Source: Paracoccus alcaliphilus (GTDB lineage: Bacteria; Pseudomonadota; Alphaproteobacteria; Rhodobacterales; Rhodobacteraceae). From it: a stretch of 64,000 nt of DNA. A model generated the notes under the pieces. It did not search any database. It had not been told where the DNA came from and worked only from the letters and a program-made list of their open reading frames with translations. Below, piece by piece: positions 1 through 7,666 of this stretch (the stretch's first letter is position 1; each line of letters opens with the position of its first letter). Made by a program: the position numbers and the translations under genes. The stretch is taken from positions 3,172,001-3,236,000 of the forward strand of contig NZ_CP067124.1 in the NCBI RefSeq assembly GCF_028553725.1, given 5' to 3'.

Positions 1-173
1 AGCAGTCGCGGCACCAACGACAGCGGCAGGTTGTCGATGGCCTCGAAGCCCAGATCCTCCAGCACATTGATCGCGGTCGAGCGTCCGGCGCCCGACGGCC
101 CGGTCACAAGCACGACCCGCTGCCCTTCCCTGGGCAACGTCTGCTGGTCGAATTCCGCTGTGTTCTCAGCCAT
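1..173 (-). CDS. rapZ: RapZ family nucleotide-binding protein, N-terminal part (cut by window edge)
   Basis: Reading leftwards from the ATG at 173 gives a protein opening with [11 protein letters not shown], then a Walker A loop GPSGAGRST and the family run FEAIDNLPL, which is the start of RapZ/YvcJ P-loop proteins. RapZ binds nucleotides and, in enterobacteria, is an RNase adaptor controlling GlmS synthesis; in alphaproteobacteria it usually sits between HprK and PTS proteins of the nitrogen-type phosphotransferase chain. About 57 residues are visible and the rest lies outside the window. It follows hprK on the same strand with a 40-base gap. An in-frame ATG at 185, preceded by AAGGT, is an alternative start that adds four residues. 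Confidence 0.88.
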   Translation of the reverse strand, partial: MAENTAEFDQQTLPREGQRVVLVTGPSGAGRSTAINVLEDLGFEAIDNLPLSLVPRL

Positions 174-215
174 TCCCGGCCCCATACCTTTCCGGCAGGT
201 CACCATTCCGTCCGA

Positions 216-626
216 TCAATCCGCACGACCGAACAACATCATCTGCCGCAATGCAGCATAAAGATGCGGGCGAAAGGGTCCGAAAACAAGGGGCAGCGGC
301 ATCCCCAGCAGGTCACGGGTCCGGGACTGTGGCAAACGATCCTCTTCCGCCTGCCCCAGATCGACAACAAGATGCAGGGGCGCCATGTCCAGCGCCCCGG
401 CCCGCAGGATCCCGATCCCACGTGCCTCGATCCGGCCCCGGATCGCCTGCGGGGCCGAGGCCATGACCCGCCCATCCGCCAGCCGCAGATCGGTGCGGTC
501 ATCCGCGACCAGCAGCGCCCCCACCGCCATCAGTTCCAGCGCCAATGTGGACTTGCCCGAACCCGACGGCCCAAGGATCAGCAACCCCTGTCCATTCAGT
601 GCCACCGTCGTCGCATGAAGCTGCAT
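216..626 (-). CDS. hprK: HPr kinase/phosphorylase, short alphaproteobacterial form
   Basis: A 136-residue protein starting MQLHATTVAL with Walker A GPSGSGKST near residues 18-26. It corresponds to the C-terminal kinase domain only of Gram-positive HprK, the usual form in alphaproteobacteria, where it phosphorylates or dephosphorylates the serine of HPr and links carbon status to the PTS-Ntr chain. The start at 626 is chosen over upstream in-frame codons because AGGGGTGA lies about eight bases before it and because the homology begins there. It is followed by rapZ, as expected. The ChvI/ChvG two-component genes that often precede it in this group are not present: the next gene upstream is the divergent pckA. 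Confidence 0.88.
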   Translation of the reverse strand: MQLHATTVALNGQGLLILGPSGSGKSTLALELMAVGALLVADDRTDLRLADGRVMASAPQAIRGRIEARGIGILRAGALDMAPLHLVVDLGQAEEDRLPQSRTRDLLGMPLPLVFGPFRPHLYAALRQMMLFGRAD

Positions 627-834
627 CCGCGAATCACCCCTGCCCCCTGTTCGGCCCAAGAATGCCGGATTTGGGTCGCGAAGGCCCACCCGAGCCGTCA
701 TGTTTGCGATAACCTTCTATGTTTACGCTAACCGCCCGCCGCCGGCTTCTTCCCTCGTGCCGACCCCGTGCTATAGCCCTGTTCATTGCGTCACAAAGCT
801 GTCGCAGGTCTCTTCAAGTCAGGAGCAATAGCAC

Positions 835-2430
835 ATGACCACGCGCGTAAACCCGAACTGCCGATTGGAGGATCAGGGAATCGAGGGCCTCGGCCGGGTT
901 TATTACAACCTGCTTGAACCAGCCCTGATGACCGAAGCCGTCGCCCGTGGCGAAGGCAAGCTGGGCCTTGGCGGCACCTTCCTTGTCTCGACCGGCGCCC
1001 ATACCGGCCGCTCGCCCAAGGACAAGTTCGTCGTCCGCACCCCCGAGGTCGAGGACACGATCTGGTGGGACAACAACAAGCCGATGGACCCCGAGGCCTT
1101 CGACCGCCTGCATGCCGACATGCTGGCCCATATGAAGGGCCGCGACTATTTCGTGCAGGACCTGTTCGGCGGCGCCGACCCGGACGAACGCCTTGACGTG
1201 CGGCTGGTCACCGAACTGGCGTGGCATGGGCTGTTCATCCGCCATATGCTGCGCCGTCCCGATGCGCAGGAACTGGCGGGCTTCACGCCGGAATTCACCA
1301 TCATCAACTGCCCCGACTTCAAGGCCGACCCGGAACGCCACGGCTGCCGCAGCGAAACCGTGATCGCGCTGAACTTCGCCAAGAAGCTGATCCTGATCGG
1401 CAACACGGCCTATGCGGGCGAGAACAAGAAATCCGTCTTTACCCTGCTGAACTACATCCTGCCGGGCAAGGGCATCATGCCGATGCATTGTTCCGCCAAC
1501 CACGCCATCGGCAATCCCGACGATTCGGCGATCTTTTTCGGCCTGTCGGGCACCGGCAAGACCACGCTTTCGGCCGATCCCTCGCGCACGCTGATCGGCG
1601 ATGACGAACACGGCTGGTCCGACAAGGGCATCTTCAACTTCGAGGGTGGCTGCTACGCCAAGACCATCAACCTGTCGGCCAAGGCCGAGCCCGAGATCTT
1701 CGCGACCTGCTCGCGCTTCGGCACCGTGATCGAGAACATGGTGTTCAACGAGGACACGCTGGAGCTGGATTTCGAGGACAACTCGATCACCGACAACATG
1801 CGCTGCGCCTATCCGCTGGACGCGATCAGCAACGCCTCGGAAACCAGCCTTGCCGGCCATCCGAAGAACGTGATCATGCTGACCTGCGACGCTTACGGCG
1901 TGCTGCCGCCCATCGCGCGGCTGACGCCTGCGCAGGCGATGTATCACTTCCTGTCGGGCTTCACCTCGAAGACGCCGGGCACCGAGGTCGGCGTGACCGA
2001 GCCGATCCCGACCTTCTCGACCTGCTTCGGCGCCCCCTTCATGCCGCGCCGCCCCGAGGTCTATGGCAAGCTGTTGCAGGACAAGATCGCCCAGCACGGC
2101 GCAAGCTGCTGGCTGGTCAATACCGGCTGGACCGGCGGCGCCTTCGGCACCGGCAAGCGGATGCCCATCGCCGCCACCCGCGCCCTGCTGACCGCCGCGC
2201 TGGATGGCAGCCTGAACGACGTTCAGTTCCGCAAGGACCCGAATTTCGGCTTCGAGGTTCCGGTCTCGGTGCCGGGTGTCGAGGATCGTCTGCTGGACCC
2301 GCGCCAGACCTGGGCCGACGGACCGGCCTATGACGCGCAGGCCGCCAAACTGGTGCAGATGTTCGGCGACAACTTCGCGCAATATCTGGACGCCATCGAC
2401 GACGAGGTCCGCGCCGCCGCCATCGGGTAG
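835..2430 (+). CDS. pckA: Phosphoenolpyruvate carboxykinase (ATP)
   Basis: A 531-residue protein of the usual length for ATP-dependent PEP carboxykinase, which converts oxaloacetate plus ATP to PEP, CO2 and ADP in gluconeogenesis. Visible motifs are the substrate-site segment [11 protein letters not shown], the kinase-1a P-loop [16 protein letters not shown], the metal-binding [10 protein letters not shown] and the C-terminal NTGWTGG. The ATG at 835 has AGGAGC nine bases upstream. A clear intrinsic terminator follows the stop codon. The gene is divergent from hprK with a 208-base intergenic space that must hold both promoters. Confidence 0.97.
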   Translation: MTTRVNPNCRLEDQGIEGLGRVYYNLLEPALMTEAVARGEGKLGLGGTFLVSTGAHTGRSPKDKFVVRTPEVEDTIWWDNNKPMDPEAFDRLHADMLAHMKGRDYFVQDLFGGADPDERLDVRLVTELAWHGLFIRHMLRRPDAQELAGFTPEFTIINCPDFKADPERHGCRSETVIALNFAKKLILIGNTAYAGENKKSVFTLLNYILPGKGIMPMHCSANHAIGNPDDSAIFFGLSGTGKTTLSADPSRTLIGDDEHGWSDKGIFNFEGGCYAKTINLSAKAEPEIFATCSRFGTVIENMVFNEDTLELDFEDNSITDNMRCAYPLDAISNASETSLAGHPKNVIMLTCDAYGVLPPIARLTPAQAMYHFLSGFTSKTPGTEVGVTEPIPTFSTCFGAPFMPRRPEVYGKLLQDKIAQHGASCWLVNTGWTGGAFGTGKRMPIAATRALLTAALDGSLNDVQFRKDPNFGFEVPVSVPGVEDRLLDPRQTWADGPAYDAQAAKLVQMFGDNFAQYLDAIDDEVRAAAIG

Positions 2431-2452
2431 GGCTTCCACGTCAGAAGAACCG

Positions 2453-2482
2453 AAAAGGCTGCGCAAATCGCGCGGCCTTTTC
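2453..2482 (+). terminator. Intrinsic terminator of pckA
   Basis: AAAAGGC-TGCGC, a short AT-containing loop and CGCGCG-GCCTTTTC form a GC-rich hairpin flanked by A and T runs, 22 bases after the pckA stop codon. The symmetry of the A and T tracts could let it work in both directions. Confidence 0.85.
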
Positions 2483-2594
2483 ATATCAGGAATGCAGTAC
2501 GCCGTAAGAAATTATGATCCAGGTCGTGTTGACAAAAGGGATTCCTGCGATCGTCGACCTGTGATTCAAGGTCGTCTCTACGTGGGAAACGATC

Positions 2595-2927
2595 TTGGCG
2601 CGGAACCTGATATCTGACGATGAGTGGGCCTTTTTCGAGCGGTTCATCCATGCCGTTCGGCATCCGAATGGGCGCAAGCCAGCCAATCATCGTCCTGTTC
2701 CGGATGGCATTTTCTGGATCGCCAGAACGCGAGCGCCGTGGCGGGATCTTCCGGAAGGGTTCGGCAAGTGGTCGTCGGTCTGCCGCCAGTTCCGCCGCTG
2801 GACACTCGCGGGCCTGTGGGAGGATATCCTGGACGCGCTGAACCATGCGGGGATCGCGCCCGACAAGCTTCATTTGGTCGACAGCACCGTGAGCCGCGCC
2901 CATCACCATGCGGCAGGCGCAGTTTGA
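2595..2927 (+). pseudogene. IS5-family transposase, N-terminal fragment
   Basis: The 110-residue reading frame starts MARNLISDDEW and contains APWRDLPEGFGKW and, near its end, HLVDSTVSRAHHHAAGA. These are the DUF4096-type N-terminal half and the first catalytic aspartate region (VDST) of IS5-family (IS427 group) transposases, which are usually made from two overlapping frames. The frame stops right after HHHAAGAV, where intact copies continue with a glycine/lysine-rich linker and the rest of the DDE domain. No intact second frame follows. I read this as a decayed insertion sequence. Terminal inverted repeats and target duplications could not be defined confidently. Confidence 0.8.
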
Positions 2928-3054
2928 GGCAAAGAAACGGCCAGTGGACGTTTCGACCCGATAACGAGGACTCCGAAAGAGGCCCTTGGTCGTTCGAGAG
3001 CGTCCGTTGGAAAACGATCCACTGGGGGCTGTTGCCTGACCCGCCTCACTCCCG

Positions 3055-3140
3055 ATGCGCAAGAACCACAAGGTGCGCAAGGTTGTGGACATGACCATCC
3101 ATATGCTGCGCAACATGGTCGAACGTGTCCGTCGTCAGCA
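3055..3140 (+). pseudogene. Possible IS5-type transposase C-terminal scrap
   Basis: The translated stretch VDMTIHMLRNMVERV resembles the conserved tail of IS5-family second frames (pattern aliphatic-YxLRNxVERxFNxLK), then loses similarity. It lies just downstream of the truncated IS5 first frame on the same strand, so it may be the other end of the same element after an internal deletion. The match is short and the call tentative. Confidence 0.3.
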
Positions 3141-3198
3141 AATTTGGCACAAGTCGCGGCGTAGATTCGTGGAGAGCGGTCCGCGTCTGGGGTTGATG

Positions 3199-3730
3199 TT
3201 AAGCGGCGAGCTTGCGGTGCTGCAAACGCCGATGTTCGATGGTCTTTCGTTTGATCCTTTCGTGCTGTTTGATGGTGGTCTCGGCCCTGCCGAAATAGGC
3301 ATCGGCGGGCGTCACGTTGCTCAAGTTCTCATGGTATCGCCGGTGATTGTAGTGTTCGACGAAGGCCTCGATCCGGGCTTCGAGATCGCCCGGCAGGAAG
3401 TAGTTTTCCAGCATGAGGAGGATCAGGATTTGATCCAGTGAATCAAATCCCCGACGAACGATTTTTGAGTGTCTGGTGCCAGCGCTCGATCTTGCCCTGG
3501 GTCTGGGATGCAATGGAGCGCCACGCACATGGCTCATGCCTTGCGCCTCGATCCATTCAGCCAGTTCACCGGCGATACAGCTCGGGCCATTATCGCTGAG
3601 CAACCGAGGCTTGTGGCGCACATGGGCCTGATCACAGCCTGAAGCACTGAGCGCCAGTTCCAGCGTATCGGTCACATCCTCGGCACGCATGGTGGTGCAG
3701 AGTTTCCAGGCGATGATGTAAGGTTTGTGG
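3199..3730 (-). pseudogene. IS3-family orfB transposase, C-terminal fragment, frameshifted and interrupted
   Basis: Reading leftwards, the frame carries YIIAWKLCTTMRAEDV, LLSDNGPSCIAGELAEW and later EAFVEHYNHRRYHENLSN and KRKTIEHRRLQHRKLAA at the stop codon. This is the C-terminal half of the integrase (rve) domain of an IS3-family orfB, including the second catalytic aspartate (SDNGP). After LHP the conserved QTQGKIERWHQTLKN is only readable in another frame (one base lost), and about 40 bases are inserted before LLENYFL, which restores the frame. The N-terminal half is missing. The element cannot encode an active transposase. Confidence 0.8.
3426..3450. repeat. Perfect 9-bp inverted repeat inside the IS3 fragment
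   Basis: GGATTTGAT and ATCAAATCC flank a seven-base spacer (TCCAGTG-type centre). It sits exactly in the extra DNA that interrupts the transposase between its KIERWHQTLKN segment and LLENYFL, so it may be a footprint left by another mobile element. Confidence 0.6.
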
Positions 3731-3802
3731 TAACCGCGAGTAGATTCAGACGGGGTAGTGCCCTGCTCCGGGTTTGCCGGGGGGCTGCTTTTGGTTAGTC
3801 GC

Positions 3803-4105
3803 GCGGCTATGGGTTCAGTTTCCAGAGCGGCGTAGGAATTGGCCTCGGCTTCGGCTGGCTGGATATTCCCGATCGCCTCGAGCAGGCGGCGGTCGTTGAA
3901 CCAGTCCACCCAGTCGAGGGTCGCGTATTCCACGGCCTCGAAGCTGCGCCAAGATCCGCGACGGCGTATGACCTCGGCCTTGCATAACCCGTCGATTGTC
4001 TCCATCAAAGCGTGGTCGTCGCTGTCGCCGACGCTGCCCACCGAGGGTTCGATCCCGGCTTCCGCCAAGCGCTCAGTGTCCCGAATGGACAGGTACCGGG
4101 GGATC
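3803..4105 (-). pseudogene. Second, different IS3-family orfB C-terminal fragment
   Basis: Reading leftwards, YLSIRDTERLAEAGIEPSVG, then VGDSDDHALMETIDG, RRRGSWRSFEAVEYAT and WFNDRRLLEAIGN match the C-terminal third of an IS3-group orfB. The third catalytic residue (glutamate of METI) is retained, but the usual D-N before it reads D-H and the N-terminal two thirds are missing. The frame runs on through the usual stop position into the neighbouring IS3 fragment, giving one open frame of about 335 codons that joins pieces of two unrelated transposases. It lies five bases or so past the downstream flank of the hydroxybutyrate dehydrogenase gene. Confidence 0.8.
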
Positions 4106-4212
4106 AAACAACTGGTGCAATTCCACCATCCTTGCTCATCCCCATCTTTGGTGCTCAAATATCCGCGCCGCAGGCACGCCGCCCGCCCCGGGCGGCGTTC
4201 GCTCACAGCCCG

Positions 4213-4995
4213 CTACAGCGCCGTCCATCCGCCATCCGCGCTCAGCGTCGTGCCGGTGATCTGGGCACCCGCGTCGCTGCACAGAAAGACCGCCATGTCG
4301 CCCAGTTGCTCGACGGTGACGAACTCCTTGGATGGCTGCCGCTCCAGCATGACCTTCTCGATCACCTCGTCGCGGCTCATGCCGTATTCCTTCATGGTGT
4401 CGGGGATCTGCGCCTCGACCAGCGGGGTCAGGACATAGCCCGGGCAGATCGCGTTGCAGGTGATCGGCTCGCGCGCGGTTTCCAGCGCGGTCACCTTGGT
4501 GAACCCCACCACCCCGTGCTTGGCCGCGACATAGGCCGATTTGAACGGGCTGGCGGTCAGACCGTGCGCCGAGGCGATATTGATCACCCGCCCCCAGCCC
4601 GCCTTGCGCATCAAGGGCAGCGCGACGGCGGTGGTGTGGAAGGCCGAGGACAGGTTGATCGCGATGATCGCGTCCCATTTCTCGACCGGGAAATCCGGGA
4701 TCGGGGCGACGTGCTGGATACCGGCGTTGTTGACCAGAATATCGCAGGCCCCCGCCTGTTCGATCAGCGAGCGGCATTCATCCCCCCTGGACATGTCGGC
4801 CTTGATATAGCGCACCGTCACGCCGTGCTCGGTTGCCAGCTCGGTGGCCAGCGCGTGATCCTCGTCACGATCGGTAAAGCTGTTCAGCACCAGATCGGCG
4901 CCCGCGCGGGCCAGCTGATGCGCCACCCCCAGGCCGATACCAGAATTCGATCCAGTCACGATGGCCGTTTTTCCGGTCAGGAATTTCTTGAACAT
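4213..4995 (-). CDS. bdhA: D-3-hydroxybutyrate dehydrogenase (short-chain dehydrogenase)
   Basis: A 260-residue classical SDR: TGSNSGIGLG cofactor loop (residues 14-23), NNAGIQHVAPI, the catalytic Ser in INIASAHGL and the YVAAKHG Tyr/Lys pair. The combination NNAGIQHV, SAHGL and the C-terminal GTTLSADGGWTAL is typical of D-3-hydroxybutyrate dehydrogenases, which oxidise 3-hydroxybutyrate to acetoacetate with NAD and so act in polyhydroxybutyrate use. GAGGAG lies close upstream of the ATG at 4995. Its 3' end abuts the IS remnants. A strong hairpin plus T-run on the same strand lies 40 bases upstream of the start and may attenuate its transcription or end a small RNA. Confidence 0.93.
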   Translation of the reverse strand: MFKKFLTGKTAIVTGSNSGIGLGVAHQLARAGADLVLNSFTDRDEDHALATELATEHGVTVRYIKADMSRGDECRSLIEQAGACDILVNNAGIQHVAPIPDFPVEKWDAIIAINLSSAFHTTAVALPLMRKAGWGRVINIASAHGLTASPFKSAYVAAKHGVVGFTKVTALETAREPITCNAICPGYVLTPLVEAQIPDTMKEYGMSRDEVIEKVMLERQPSKEFVTVEQLGDMAVFLCSDAGAQITGTTLSADGGWTAL

Positions 4996-5035
4996 GACAC
5001 CTCCTCAGGGCTGATCCACTGGCCGGAGGATGGGC

Positions 5036-5064
5036 AAAAAAAAGCGCCCGCACAAGGCGGGCGC
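5036..5064 (-). terminator. Intrinsic terminator upstream of bdhA
   Basis: On the minus strand GCGCCCGC, a five-base loop and GCGGGCGC form a perfect 8-bp GC stem followed by eight T. No protein gene on this strand lies upstream of it; it ends either a small RNA or the leader of bdhA. Confidence 0.85.
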
Positions 5065-5110
5065 AAGTCATGAGGCAGGTTTCATACAGGCAAGAAACCT
5101 ATCGAGCAGT
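5036..5110 (-). ncRNA. Candidate small RNA (or attenuated leader of bdhA), about 75 nt
   Basis: A near-consensus promoter (TTGGAC, 17-base spacer, TATAAA, on the minus strand at 5145-5117) predicts a transcript starting about 5110. Ten bases in, AGGTTTC and GAAACCT (5077-5100) form a 7-bp hairpin; after a 12-base linker comes a perfect GC-rich terminator with eight T. Two stem-loops, the second a terminator with a long U-tail, within 75 nt is the shape of an Hfq-type small RNA. No convincing reading frame fits. It could instead be the 5' leader of bdhA, whose start is 40 bases beyond the terminator. I could not assign it to a named RNA family. Confidence 0.6.
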
Positions 5111-5116
5111 AAGGCA

Positions 5117-5145
5117 TTTATACGCCAAGCACCGTCCGAGTCCAA
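5117..5145 (-). promoter_or_regulatory. Sigma-70 type promoter for the candidate small RNA
   Basis: TTGGAC at 5145-5140 and TATAAA at 5122-5117, read on the minus strand, are separated by exactly 17 bases. It points at the hairpin-terminator pair at 5100-5036. Confidence 0.65.
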
Positions 5146-5229
5146 GGCTGATCTTTGGGCGGCCATTGACGCCCGGCGACTCAGCTTGTTGAAATCGCGG
5201 CGAAATGAAGAACAACGAGGCAGCAGGCA

Positions 5230-7098
5230 ATGCGAATCTTCAAAATCCCTAACAAATGCGCGATCTGGCGGGGATTTTCCCGGGTGGCTGCCGTCGTTTT
5301 CACTGTTGCAGCAATGCCGCTGGCAACCCTCGCCGAGCCGGCCCATGGCATTGCTATGTATGGAGAACCTGCCCTGCCCGAAGGCTTCGAATCGCTGCCT
5401 TACGCGAATCCGCAGGCACCGAAGGGCGGGACGATTCGCCTCGCGGAATCGGGGGTTTTCGACTCGCTGAAGCCCTGGGTGCTGAAGGGAAACCCGGTCT
5501 GGCCGATTCTTTTTCAGCCCGGGCTGGTGACCGAGTCGCTGATGTATCGCTCATTGGATGAGCCGTTCACTCTTTATGGTCTGCTGGCCGAAACCGTCGA
5601 GACCGATGCCGAGCGCCGCTGGGTCGAGTTCACCCTGCGCCCCGAGGCGCGGTTTTCCGATGGCAGCCCGGTCACGGTCGAGGACGTGATCTGGTCATAC
5701 GAGACGCTGGGGACGCAGGGGCATCCGCGCTATCACGGCGCATGGTCCAAGGTGGAGCGGATCGAGCAGACCGCAAAGCGCAGCGTCCGGCTGACCTTCA
5801 ACACTCTTGACCGGGAACTGGTGATGCTGATGGGGATGCGCCCGATCCTGCAAAAGGCGCAATGGGAGGGCAAGGATTTCACCCAGTCCGGGCTGGAGGT
5901 ACCGATCGGCACTGGCCCCTATGTCATCGACCGGGTGGATACCGGCCGCTCGATCAGCTTTCGCCGCAATCCCGAATATTGGGGCAAGGATCTGGCGGTC
6001 AGTCGCGGGCTGCATAATTTCGACGTGATCCGCTTTGACTATTTCGGCGATTCAAATGCCATGTTCGAGGCATTCAAGGCCGGTGAGATCGACGTCTGGC
6101 GCGAATTGTCGCCGCTGAAATGGGAAACCGAGTTCAATTTTCCGCGCGCAACCAGTGGCGCGGTGGTCCAGTCGGAGATTCCCAACCAGCGGCCATCGGG
6201 AATCGTCGGGCTGGTGATGAACACCCGCAACCCGCTGTTCTCGGATTGGCGGGTTCGGCAGGCGATGATCGAGGCGTTCAATTTCCAGTTCATAAACAAT
6301 ACATTGAACGGTGGCGCCGATCCTCGGATCACCTCATACTTCTCGAATTCCGAGCTGGGAATGCAGCCCGGACCGGCTGAAGGACGCGAGCGGGAACTGC
6401 TGGAACCCTTCGCCAGCGACCTGCCGCCGGGCACGCTGGAAGGCTATGCCCTGCCCGAGGGCAGCGACCGGGCGCTGGACCGCGCCGGGCTGCGCCGCGC
6501 GCTCGATCTGCTGGAGCAGGCTGGCTGGACGGTGCAGGACGGGCGGCTGGCCGATGCCGATGGCCGCCCCTTCGCATTCGAGATCATGCTGAACCAGTCC
6601 GGCTCGGCCATGCGCACCGCGTCCGAGACGCAGCAGATCGTCGATATCTTCGATCAGGCCCTGAAACGGCTGGGTATCGCCGCCCGTATCACCCGGCTGG
6701 ACGCCGCGCAATTCATTGAAAGAACGAATAATTTCCAGTTCGACATGACATGGTATGAACGCGGATTGTCGCTGTCGCCGGGCAATGAGCAACTGCTCTA
6801 TTGGGGCGCGGACGGTGTCGATCAGCCGGGCAGCAGAAACTGGATGGGAATGAACAGCCCCGCCGCCGAGGCGATGATCGAGGCGATGCTGAACACCGAT
6901 GACGATCAGGATTTCGCGGCGGCGGTGCGGGCGCTGGACCGGGTGCTGACGGCCGGGCGCTATGTGATCCCGGTCAGCTTCTCTGCAAACTCGCGTCTGG
7001 CCCATTCGTCGCGCCTGCATTATCCTGATCGCAAAACACTGTATGGCGACTGGCCGGGATTCATGCCCGAGACCTGGTGGCAGGAGGCAGAAAAATGA
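5230..7098 (+). CDS. ABC transporter substrate-binding protein, family 5 (YejA-like)
   Basis: A 622-residue periplasmic binding protein. A basic N-terminus, a hydrophobic core (AAVVFTVAAMPLATL) and cleavage near LAEP make a signal peptide. The mature start GIAMYGEPALPEGFESLPY and the PQAPKGGTIR segment are typical of YejA-type oligopeptide binding proteins of microcin C/peptide importers. Family-5 features follow: FTLRPEARFSDGSPVTVEDV and GTGPYVI. The usual partner permeases and ATPases (YejB, YejE, YejF) are not beside it, so it is an orphan here or works with components elsewhere. Its stop codon overlaps the start of a small lipoprotein gene by four bases. Confidence 0.88.
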   Translation: MRIFKIPNKCAIWRGFSRVAAVVFTVAAMPLATLAEPAHGIAMYGEPALPEGFESLPYANPQAPKGGTIRLAESGVFDSLKPWVLKGNPVWPILFQPGLVTESLMYRSLDEPFTLYGLLAETVETDAERRWVEFTLRPEARFSDGSPVTVEDVIWSYETLGTQGHPRYHGAWSKVERIEQTAKRSVRLTFNTLDRELVMLMGMRPILQKAQWEGKDFTQSGLEVPIGTGPYVIDRVDTGRSISFRRNPEYWGKDLAVSRGLHNFDVIRFDYFGDSNAMFEAFKAGEIDVWRELSPLKWETEFNFPRATSGAVVQSEIPNQRPSGIVGLVMNTRNPLFSDWRVRQAMIEAFNFQFINNTLNGGADPRITSYFSNSELGMQPGPAEGRERELLEPFASDLPPGTLEGYALPEGSDRALDRAGLRRALDLLEQAGWTVQDGRLADADGRPFAFEIMLNQSGSAMRTASETQQIVDIFDQALKRLGIAARITRLDAAQFIERTNNFQFDMTWYERGLSLSPGNEQLLYWGADGVDQPGSRNWMGMNSPAAEAMIEAMLNTDDDQDFAAAVRALDRVLTAGRYVIPVSFSANSRLAHSSRLHYPDRKTLYGDWPGFMPETWWQEAEK

Positions 7099-7226
7099 GA
7101 GCAGCAGTCTGGGTTATCCTGGCATGCGCAACGCTTGCCGGATGCAACACGATCGCCGGGGTCGGCGAGGATATCACTGGCGTCGCGACATGGACGCAAG
7201 GCAGCATCGGCGGAAGAGGCTATTGA
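7095..7226 (+). CDS. Entericidin A/B-family small lipoprotein
   Basis: A 43-residue frame overlaps the stop of the preceding gene in an ATGA arrangement. It has a short hydrophobic signal and the lipobox LAGC, followed by NTIAGVGEDITGVA, the pattern of entericidin (EcnA/EcnB) lipoproteins. In Escherichia coli these are stationary-phase, osmotically regulated membrane lipoproteins proposed as an antidote/toxin pair; a single copy is common in alphaproteobacteria and its role there is unclear. GAGGCAG lies just upstream. Its stop codon overlaps the next start (TGATG), so all three genes are probably translated in a chain. Confidence 0.85.
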   Translation: MRAAVWVILACATLAGCNTIAGVGEDITGVATWTQGSIGGRGY

Positions 7227-7567
7227 TGAAGTGGCACCACGTTCAGGCAAACTGGCCCGCCTTCTATGAGGCCATCGTCGAAAAATGGCCCGAGGCCGAT
7301 GATGCCGATCTTGATGAGATCGACGGCGATCAGCGCGCCTTCGTCGCCTATCTGAGCGAGGCGACCGGACAAGAGCCCGAGGAAATCCGCGAGGAAATCC
7401 GCGAATGGCTGCGCGGAGAGATCCCCTCGGACGTGGTGATGGACCCGGTCCATGACAATCACTCGATCGCGCTGTCGTCGAAATACGTCCCCGAGGGCGA
7501 GGACGAATATGCCGACGACGCCCGTTTCGGCGACGATGGCGATGACGACGACAAGGACGATGACTGA
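7226..7567 (+). CDS. CsbD-like stress-associated protein with acidic tail
   Basis: A 113-residue protein beginning MKWHHVQANWPAFYEAIVEK, which follows the CsbD pattern (MNWDxVxGNWKQFKGxxxEKW, then a DDLDxIxGxxxxL segment). CsbD proteins are small helical stress proteins of unknown activity. After about residue 70 the CsbD similarity ends and the C-terminus becomes extremely acidic, finishing in a run of Asp residues. It starts on the stop codon of the entericidin gene. The acidic tail might bind metal or basic partners, but that is only inferred from composition. Confidence 0.75.
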   Translation: MKWHHVQANWPAFYEAIVEKWPEADDADLDEIDGDQRAFVAYLSEATGQEPEEIREEIREWLRGEIPSDVVMDPVHDNHSIALSSKYVPEGEDEYADDARFGDDGDDDDKDDD

Positions 7568-7666
7568 CCCCCGCCCACAAATCGGCAGATCGCAGCGCCC
7601 GGCCCCGTTCAGCCGGGCGTTTGCATCTTGCGGCCCCTGATCCCTTCCTCCAAGGACCCCTGCCCC

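Noticed and set aside
814..2484. A 556-codon minus-strand frame opposite pckA.
   Set aside because: It mirrors the codon pattern of pckA, has low-complexity Gly/Arg/Val content and no ribosome site.
4865..5071. A possible leader peptide MTCARLVRALFF reading through the terminator upstream of bdhA.
   Set aside because: It has no run of regulatory codons, the frame simply continues over the terminator hairpin into bdhA out of frame, and no ribosome site precedes it.
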